Origin: Treponema sp. UBA4377
GTDB taxonomy: Bacteria; Spirochaetota; Spirochaetia; Treponematales; Treponemataceae
Direction: 5' to 3'
Length of the DNA: 24,620 bases
Assembly (NCBI GenBank): GCA_002391235.1
Contig: DGRX01000016.1
Span: 1-24,620 of the forward strand
The notes under the pieces are model-generated. The model was given only the letters and a program-made list of their open reading frames with translations. It had not been told where the DNA came from and ran no database searches. Positions 19,383 through 24,620 of this stretch are shown piece by piece. The number at the start of each line of letters is the position of its first letter. Within the stretch, counting starts at the first letter, position 1. A program made the position numbers and the translations under genes.

Positions 19383-20687
19383 CTATTTATGGGTACAATT
19401 TCTTTTTACCCAATATTCAACATTCTTTTCCAAGTTATCTATTCCGCCTATATCATTTTCGGAATAAATATTGCAGGCTCTAATATAAGATTCTTCAGAA
19501 ATACGAATTGTAGAAACAGCATCTGATTTAAAATAATACGAATTCGAAACGCCATACATATCATTAAACTTTATTTCTATATAATTACTAACAGATAAAG
19601 CTTCCAAGCGCTCGTTCTTGTAAACCTTGCCACCAATAATATTGCTTGCTGCTTCCATTATTTCCAGATTATCATATGAATAAAATGAAGCAACATCATC
19701 ATTTTCTTCACTATACGTAAAGTAATTAGATAAACCAAAATATACACAAGGTTCTGAATCTGGAATTAATTGCTTTGAAAAAACCAAAGATTTCACATTA
19801 TACTCAACATTCTGTGCATAGTTTTTATCTTTTACAATATATAATCCATCACCTATAACCTCATTTCTTTTATTTCGGATATAGTTTTGCGAAACTGTAA
19901 AATGCGGCATTGTATTTTCTCGTTCAATTCTTAACTGATTTTCTTGTATCTCAGTCTGTTTTTGCATTAAAACCAGCTGATTTCTAGTCAATTTATATTG
20001 AAAAAATACAAGTAGGACTGAAAGCACGCTGATAATGAAAGCCACAAATTCTCTGGAAGATTCGTTTTTTGTTTTTTGCAACTCATCTTTTCTCGTTTTT
20101 AAATCATTTTTCTCCTTTTCCATTTTCTGATTCGTTGAATAACCAATGGCGTTATCAAATGATTCAAGTACAGACAGCCTTTTTAATTGTTGTTGGATAG
20201 AACTTATTTCACGTCTTGTTTTGTAAAATGAAATGATATCTGAAAAAATTAAATCTTTAAGAACCAATATAAAGTTTTTCATACTTGTAAAGAATTTATA
20301 TACTCTGGTCTCAAGACAGTATATTTTTATTTTTGTGAAGTGAAATATATCTTCTCTAACATCGTGTAATAATTCTTCTGCTGACTGTCGTTTTATATAC
20401 CCATTGTATATGAGTTTTAATTTTTTTATATATCGAAAAGCTCTCTTTGAAAATAATAAAGAATTCTCCTTTTTCACAATTTTTAGATTTCTATCGTCGA
20501 GCGTATCATAAAGAGAAATTGGAGTTCGAAGGTCTGATATATTATGTCTGGTATCTGCTATTATATAATCGGCATAATCATGATCTTCCAGTCTGTTCTC
20601 GGCAACAAAGCCGACAAAATACTCAAACAGCTTATTGGTATTCCATACAATTACTCTATCACCTAGATTAAAATTTTTCTCCACCAT
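19383..20687 (-). CDS. Membrane-anchored coiled-coil protein, unknown
   Basis: I do not recognise this 434-residue protein. Residues 1-75 form a soluble segment starting NLGDRVIVWNT. Residues 75-155 are basic and amphipathic (KRAFRYIKKLKLIYNGYIKR). About 155-210 is a charged coiled coil (SSIQQQLKRLS, MEKEKNDLKTRKDELQKTK). Residues 213-230 are a single membrane helix, followed by a second short coil (LMQKQTEIQENQLRIEREN) and a C-terminal domain (260-434) with many aromatic and beta-strand-like stretches. The tail after the membrane helix is seen in many uncharacterised accessory proteins. The gene is 52 bases downstream of the OLD-type ATPase on the same strand and just as AT-rich, suggesting one transcript; it could be a membrane effector or an unrelated passenger. 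Confidence 0.75.
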   Translation of the reverse strand: MVEKNFNLGDRVIVWNTNKLFEYFVGFVAENRLEDHDYADYIIADTRHNISDLRTPISLYDTLDDRNLKIVKKENSLLFSKRAFRYIKKLKLIYNGYIKRQSAEELLHDVREDIFHFTKIKIYCLETRVYKFFTSMKNFILVLKDLIFSDIISFYKTRREISSIQQQLKRLSVLESFDNAIGYSTNQKMEKEKNDLKTRKDELQKTKNESSREFVAFIISVLSVLLVFFQYKLTRNQLVLMQKQTEIQENQLRIERENTMPHFTVSQNYIRNKRNEVIGDGLYIVKDKNYAQNVEYNVKSLVFSKQLIPDSEPCVYFGLSNYFTYSEENDDVASFYSYDNLEIMEAASNIIGGKVYKNERLEALSVSNYIEIKFNDMYGVSNSYYFKSDAVSTIRISEESYIRACNIYSENDIGGIDNLEKNVEYWVKRNCTHK

Positions 20688-20739
20688 TCGTTTTATATTA
20701 CCTCTATCCGCAAAATTAATGACAGTTTAAATCTTTTAT

Positions 20740-22632
20740 CTATTCCAATTCCTCAAAAAGCATTTCAAACAGCTTTGCAAAATTCTCTTTTGTTTCAGCA
20801 GAAACTTCATCTTGATTTTTCAAAATATAATTCTTAAAAATTGTTGATGTGGACGCATGTTTTACAAATTTTCCACTTTCATCAACCAAGCCGAATTTTC
20901 CTTTGTCGTCATCAGAAAACAAAGACTCGATTGTCTTGAATTTTTCATCTGCCTCGCTCAAAGAAATGATTCTAAAATCTTTATTGTCTTTGTTAACTTC
21001 CTTAATGCAATTTCCGGCTTTATCGTTATCAACAAGCAATACAGGATCTTTTTTCCTGATTTTCATAAGCCGCTGAGTTATTTTTATGCATTCTTCTTTT
21101 GTTTTTCCAACTCCGTTAATCGGGAGAAAAGTTATTCCTTCTTTCTTAAAGAGGATTTTAAATGCAGTAAGATAGTTATAATCCGTAATTCCTTCTACAA
21201 AAACAACTTTTTCTTCTGGATTTACGAGAATGTGGTTTTCAACTGTCAAAGAATCTTTTATCGGAAGCAGTGAATCAGGATCATTTTCATTTACCGCTGC
21301 AAAATTATTTTCTATTGAAGTTATGTTGTCCTTATTTACAACTACACGAATTTCATCAAGATAGTCCAGGTCAATCAGAAATGGAGAATGAGTTGCTATG
21401 ACTATAGAAATGTCATTATGAATTGCAAATTCTTTTAAGAAGCCTCTTAGTTCCCGTTGACCTTTTACATGAAGATTTGTCGCAGGCTCATCCATGATAA
21501 TGATATCACCAGGATTCAAGTCTGTAGAATTGAGCAAATTGAAGAACAGGTTGAAGAACCATTTGAACCCAGTAGATTGATAATCAAGGGAAATTGCCTG
21601 CTCTCCACGGAATAAAGAGAAGAAAATCCGTTCACTTTCCAAATCAATTTTAAACGAATAGACTGCATCTTCGATAAAATACAGTTTGTTGAATTTGTCT
21701 GCTACTGATTTTAATTTCTTATTTATTTTCTTTTCAAGTTGAGACAAAACACCTTTATTATTCTGCTTTCTGAAAGTTTCATAGGCATTTTTTATCGTGG
21801 AAATGTCAAATTCGATAGAATTGAACAGTGCAGAGAAAAATTTATTACTTGATATGTTATTGTAATCTGATACCAAATTGTTATTTGTTATGTCGTTATT
21901 TTTATATGTAAGAATTGATGGAATAAAATTATAGCCGTATTTTGCAAGATATTTTTCATTGAGAATATTGCGATAGCTTGTGTTTCCAGTATTATGAGAA
22001 ACTGAATATTCTTTCATAATCTCAGTATTTCTTGTCTGATAATAAAAATCATTCCAATGCCCACTACGACCATACTGCCTTTGTAGAAACTCTAATACTT
22101 TAAAAACATCAGTGGTGACACATGACAAATCGTTCTCTGTGAACTGATTATCTTCATACTTTTTAGCAAAAGATTCTAATAAGCTATATAGCTTTGATGT
22201 TCCAATATAGTTTCTTTCTGTATCAGAAATTCTTTGCAAACTTTCAGGAAAATTCTCAACGGTGATGAATTGAAATTCCCTTTCAGAATCATCTTCGGGA
22301 TAAATAATTTCATCGGGCTGTTTCCATTCTTTCTTATACGCAAATTCATCCTCTTTTTCCGTGTTTCTTGCAAACAAAGTCAGAGCAGGCTTCCTGCATT
22401 CTTCTTCCATATACAAGTCGGTAACATCACGCTCTTGAATCTGTTGGTTTCCAAAAGTTTCTAATGCATCAAGAACATTTGATTTTCCAGCGTTGTTCGC
22501 GCCGATAAGAATTATTAAATCCCCTAGCTCTCCTTTTTTAAGGGAATTGTTAATCACAAGCCTTTCTCGATGTGGTTTTTCATCTTTAAATCCGATGTTT
22601 CTGTAACCTTCGATTCTTAATGCTCTTTCCAT
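20740..22632 (-). CDS. OLD-family ATPase with C-terminal TOPRIM nuclease domain
   Basis: This 630-residue protein has an ABC/SMC-type ATPase: Walker A GANNAGKS (44-51), a degenerate signature YQSTGFKWF (351-359), Walker B DIIIMDEP (376-383) and the H-loop ATHS with H415. A TOPRIM domain follows: the acidic E480 in VVFVEG and the D535-x-D537 pair in LLVDNDKAG, the metal-binding set of OLD-type nucleases. OLD proteins, including GajA of Gabija, cleave or nick DNA and protect against phages or foreign DNA. No UvrD-like GajB is adjacent, nor a separate TOPRIM protein as in PARIS, nor a reverse transcriptase as in retrons. It starts two bases after the stop of the HTH gene and is clearly translationally linked to it. 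AT-rich composition suggests transfer. Confidence 0.9.
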   Translation of the reverse strand: MERALRIEGYRNIGFKDEKPHRERLVINNSLKKGELGDLIILIGANNAGKSNVLDALETFGNQQIQERDVTDLYMEEECRKPALTLFARNTEKEDEFAYKKEWKQPDEIIYPEDDSEREFQFITVENFPESLQRISDTERNYIGTSKLYSLLESFAKKYEDNQFTENDLSCVTTDVFKVLEFLQRQYGRSGHWNDFYYQTRNTEIMKEYSVSHNTGNTSYRNILNEKYLAKYGYNFIPSILTYKNNDITNNNLVSDYNNISSNKFFSALFNSIEFDISTIKNAYETFRKQNNKGVLSQLEKKINKKLKSVADKFNKLYFIEDAVYSFKIDLESERIFFSLFRGEQAISLDYQSTGFKWFFNLFFNLLNSTDLNPGDIIIMDEPATNLHVKGQRELRGFLKEFAIHNDISIVIATHSPFLIDLDYLDEIRVVVNKDNITSIENNFAAVNENDPDSLLPIKDSLTVENHILVNPEEKVVFVEGITDYNYLTAFKILFKKEGITFLPINGVGKTKEECIKITQRLMKIRKKDPVLLVDNDKAGNCIKEVNKDNKDFRIISLSEADEKFKTIESLFSDDDKGKFGLVDESGKFVKHASTSTIFKNYILKNQDEVSAETKENFAKLFEMLFEELE

Positions 22633-22634
22633 GA

Positions 22635-23108
22635 TTAGTCTTCTCCTTCTTCCATAATATTTTTAATATCATCAAACGGCTTAAGAAAATCGATTTCTTC
22701 ATCCGTCAGTCTTCGCTTTTTCAAAAGCGGATAAATTTTCAAAAGATATTTTATTGCGTCATCGTAATCAGTTTTTTGCACTGCAAGTTCAATGAACTGA
22801 CTTTTTGCGGATTCTGGATTTGCAACAATATATCTTTTTATCTGATTGAAAATTTTATTTTCCGAAGTGTCCCCCAGTTCCTTTTCTTCAACCAGATTTG
22901 TCAGAATATATGTCACGACTGTTTTTTTTCCAATCAGGGGATTTTCATCAATGTATTTGAAAAGCTTCAGTACATGCTTATTGATGGTTGATGTATCTCC
23001 TGAATCGTATGCGTCTATAAACTTATACATCGTAGGCCGTGAAATCTGAAGATAGTCAGAAAGCTCTGTTATTTTCAGTTCCATATCCTTCAATCGTTCT
23101 TTTATCAT
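22635..23108 (-). CDS. HTH DNA-binding protein, partner of the OLD-type ATPase
   Basis: This 157-residue protein has an N-terminal helix-turn-helix (KITELSDYLQISRPTMYKFID, about residues 12-32, with SRPTMYKF as recognition helix). The rest is helical with the repeated phrasing FNQIKRYIVANPESAK and KYLLKIYPLLKKRRLTDEE and ends in an acidic tail. I do not recognise the family. It heads the three-gene island, and its promoter is full of TTTACA half-sites, so it probably represses its own operon. The ATG at 23108 lies six bases past a TAAAGT -10 box without a Shine-Dalgarno site. It may also be a structural partner of the ATPase rather than only a regulator. Confidence 0.78.
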   Translation of the reverse strand: MIKERLKDMELKITELSDYLQISRPTMYKFIDAYDSGDTSTINKHVLKLFKYIDENPLIGKKTVVTYILTNLVEEKELGDTSENKIFNQIKRYIVANPESAKSQFIELAVQKTDYDDAIKYLLKIYPLLKKRRLTDEEIDFLKPFDDIKNIMEEGED

Positions 23109-23114
23109 AGCAAC

Positions 23115-23143
23115 ACTTTACAGTATTTTACACATTTTGTAAA
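23115..23143 (-). promoter_or_regulatory. Promoter and half-site cluster of the island operon
   Basis: On the minus strand TTTACA (23143-23138), a 17-base spacer and TAAAGT (23120-23115), six bases before the ATG. On the plus strand TTTACA occurs at 23117-23122 and 23127-23132 and its complement TGTAAA at 23138-23143; CTTTACA (23116-23122) and TGTAAAG (23138-23144) form a perfect 7-bp inverted repeat. These fit cooperative binding of the HTH protein over its own promoter. Confidence 0.55.
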
Positions 23144-23168
23144 GCACAAAAAAGAATAAAGTTATCTT

Positions 23169-23197
23169 TTTACACCCCCATCCTGCCATGCTATAAT
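23169..23197 (+). promoter_or_regulatory. Promoter of the sfsA remnant, leaderless type
   Basis: TTTACA (23169-23174), a 17-base spacer and TATAAT (23192-23197) with an extended TGC before it. Six bases separate it from the ATG at 23204. Confidence 0.65.
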
Positions 23198-23203
23198 ACC
23201 CTT

Positions 23204-23467
23204 ATGCAATACAAGCACATTCACAAAGCAATTTTTCTCGATCGACCTAACCGCTTCATCGCCCATGTCATGCTGGATGACAAAAACGAGACCGTACATG
23301 TAAAAAATACCGGCCGCTGCAAGGAACTTCTCGTGCCAAACGCCACAGTCTATCTTGAAGAAGGCGACAATCCCGCGCGGAAGACAAAATATGATTTGAT
23401 TGCCATGGAGTGTGATGTTACCCCCGACACCCTTTTGGCTAAAGACGAAATTGAGGTCAAGTTGTAA
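23204..23467 (+). pseudogene. sfsA: sfsA with in-frame internal deletion
   Basis: The 87-residue product starts like SfsA (RPNRFIAHVMLDDKNETVHVKNTGRCKELLVPNATVYLEEGDN, then RKTKYDLIA) and ends like SfsA (CDVTPDTLLAKDEIEVKL), but the middle of roughly 150 residues is absent; intact SfsA has about 230-240. The junction is near residue 68 (DLIAME/CDV). The reading frame is kept, and promoter and start codon are intact, so a short protein may still be made: the N-terminal OB-like domain with the last strand. The large catalytic-looking domain is lost, so I call it a pseudogene. SfsA has been linked to sugar fermentation and nucleic-acid binding, without a settled role. Confidence 0.8.
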
Positions 23468-23538
23468 AATGAATCTTAGACAAAGTTCCGCACCGGCACT
23501 CATCGCAAGGAATTAAGCGAGCTTGTATTGGAGAAAAA

Positions 23539-24228
23539 ATGGCAGAATCTTTTAAAACAGAAATCTTTGAACTTGACGGAAAAAACATCAGCATCACGAC
23601 TTCCGCCACAGAAAGCCTTCCCCTCGTCCTCGTGAACACATTCGCAGGCGAAGCCGATTCCCTTTGGAAGGAATGCGCCGCTCTGGACTGCCCGTCATTC
23701 ACCCTCGCCAGCATTTCCGGCATGGACTGGAACAACGACCTTTCCCCCTGGGAGATTCCGCCCCTCCGCAAAAACGACCCGCCATTTTCCGGCAAAGCAG
23801 ATTCCTACCTTGCCTTCATTGTCAGCCAAGCGCTTCCTGCGATTTTACAAAAACTTTCTCCGCCACCATACATCGCCCTCGCAGGATATTCCCTCGCAGG
23901 CCTCTTTGCCCTCTACGCCGCCCACAAAACAAAAGCCTTTTCCCGATTTGTAGCCGCCTCTCCCTCCGCATGGTTTCCCCGCTTTGTGGATTTTGCCAAG
24001 ACCACGCCCTTTGCCACCAAGCCCGACAGCATCTATCTTTCCCTTGGCGACAAAGAATCAAAAACAAAAAATCCCCTGCTGGCCACCGTCCAGAACAATG
24101 CGGAAATCCTCGCCGACTTTTACAAAACTCAGGGAATCAAGACAATTTTTGAACTGAACAAAGGGAACCATTTTGCGGACAACCAAGCGCGACTGACAAA
24201 GGGGATTAAGTGGATTTTGGGGGTGTGA
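23539..24228 (+). CDS. Alpha/beta hydrolase
   Basis: This 229-residue protein has the nucleophile elbow GYSLAG (116-121, Ser118), a strand LVLVNTFAG early on, D171 in SLGDKES after a late strand and H211 in NKGNHF, giving a likely Ser-Asp-His triad. SPSAWFPRFVDF after the elbow resembles the esterase-D/IroE-like group. No signal peptide is present, so it should be cytoplasmic. The natural substrate is unknown. GGAG precedes the ATG by five bases. It lies 71 bases past the sfsA remnant and may share its promoter. It converges on the budA gene. Confidence 0.85.
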   Translation: MAESFKTEIFELDGKNISITTSATESLPLVLVNTFAGEADSLWKECAALDCPSFTLASISGMDWNNDLSPWEIPPLRKNDPPFSGKADSYLAFIVSQALPAILQKLSPPPYIALAGYSLAGLFALYAAHKTKAFSRFVAASPSAWFPRFVDFAKTTPFATKPDSIYLSLGDKESKTKNPLLATVQNNAEILADFYKTQGIKTIFELNKGNHFADNQARLTKGIKWILGV

Positions 24229-24245
24229 CTACTTCCCCCGTCCAT

Positions 24246-24280
24246 ACAGCGTGTCGCCTGCAACGGCAAAGACACGCTGT
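24246..24280. terminator. Inverted repeat between hydrolase and budA
   Basis: ACAGCGTGTC (24246-24255) and GACACGCTGT (24271-24280) are perfect 10-bp arms with a 15-base loop, placed between two convergent stop codons. No T tract follows on either strand, so a bidirectional terminator is likely but not certain. Confidence 0.45.
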
Positions 24281-24305
24281 TGCATGATTTCTTTTAGGTC
24301 CAAGC

Positions 24306-24620
24306 CTATTTTACCTCTACGGCGCGGATGTCTTTGCTCAAATCCTGGGCAAGACCAGCGTTCTGGAAAGCATCGTCTTCAGGCAGAATCATCTTGAAAG
24401 ATGTGGTCTTGTCAATTTGCGCTGAAAGACTTTTTGCCTTTACTTCAAGAAGATGACCGCCCATTTTTCTGTCGGCGGTGATAAAGTGGAAGTGCCAGCC
24501 TGGAGTGTTCAGCTTGTCCATATAGTCCGGGCAGTAAAGACCAACAATCGTACCAGAAACATTTGCTAGGTCAAAGAAAGTCTGGTCAGTTTCCATTGCT
24601 TTTGCCAGAGGCTTGTAGGG
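24306..24620 (-). CDS. budA: Alpha-acetolactate decarboxylase, C-terminal part (cut by window edge)
   Basis: The frame enters from the window end and stops at 24306, giving the last 104 residues. An in-frame ATG at 24596 is not the start, because the eight codons before it (PYKPLAKA) also match the family. VSGTIVGLYCPDYMDKL and GWHFHFITADRKMGGHLLEV are the C-terminal core of BudA/AlsD; the H-x-H and the later H of GGH are the three metal ligands. The enzyme decarboxylates 2-acetolactate to acetoin, diverting pyruvate to neutral products. The N-terminal half and promoter lie outside the window. Confidence 0.9.
   Translation of the reverse strand, partial: PYKPLAKAMETDQTFFDLANVSGTIVGLYCPDYMDKLNTPGWHFHFITADRKMGGHLLEVKAKSLSAQIDKTTSFKMILPEDDAFQNAGLAQDLSKDIRAVEVK

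Noticed and set aside
19342..23160. Attachment-site direct repeats bounding the AT-rich island
   Set aside because: I looked at both edges and found no convincing direct repeat, tRNA or integrase.
23469..23538. Possible coding remnant between sfsA and the hydrolase (frame reading FRTGTHRKELSELVLEKK)
   Set aside because: Too short to assign; it runs into the hydrolase in another frame and may be chance.

Overview
The window looks like chromosomal DNA from a host-associated spirochaete, most likely a gut or rumen Treponema. That is my judgement from the overall character of the proteins (a compact four-domain S1 protein, a Treponema-like CoaE P-loop ending GKN, a DUF3737/flavodoxin/monooxygenase stress locus) and the mid-GC codon usage; no marker gene fixes it. 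Housekeeping genes are mixed with accessory, decayed and probably acquired ones.

Layout. 1-261: N-terminal part of a membrane protein on the minus strand, cut by the window edge. 600-1529: RhuM-Fic protein. 1546-2505 and 2764-3852: divergent EamA and MFS transporters fired from promoters whose -35 boxes overlap; the MFS gene has a long leader with attenuator-like structures. 4118-7281 (minus): stand-alone TrpB2-type tryptophan synthase beta chain followed by a DUF4153 membrane protein, from a consensus promoter. 7339-11407 (minus): probable S1 protein - purB - proC - coaE operon. 11465-13219 (minus): AlbA_2/HTH regulator with an in-frame VNTR, next to a C-terminal RhuM remnant. 13278-13877: SAM methyltransferase. 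13895-19285: a regulon built from two paralogous TetR genes, a DUF3737 protein and a broken flavodoxin plus an ABM monooxygenase, linked by four copies of one operator; a GGDEF sensor sits inside it. 19383-23108 (minus): AT-rich three-gene island (HTH protein, OLD-type ATPase-TOPRIM nuclease, coiled-coil membrane protein) that looks like an anti-phage system. 23204-24620: internally deleted sfsA, an alpha/beta hydrolase and the 3' end of budA.

Two things stand out. First, the same operator, TAAGYGAC-N5-GTTAYTWA, lies at both TetR genes' own promoters and just downstream of the -10 boxes of the two target promoters, which are themselves near-identical, so the two regulators probably cross-talk on one oxidative or electrophile-stress regulon. 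Second, at least seven genes have a good -35/17-bp/-10 promoter ending only 6-7 bases before the start codon, which predicts leaderless mRNAs; genes inside operons and genes with longer leaders have ordinary Shine-Dalgarno sites. Starts were moved accordingly for the EamA transporter, ProC, MFS and the first TetR.

Gene decay is visible three times: flavodoxin (frame-breaking internal deletion), sfsA (in-frame internal deletion) and rhuM (5' truncation).
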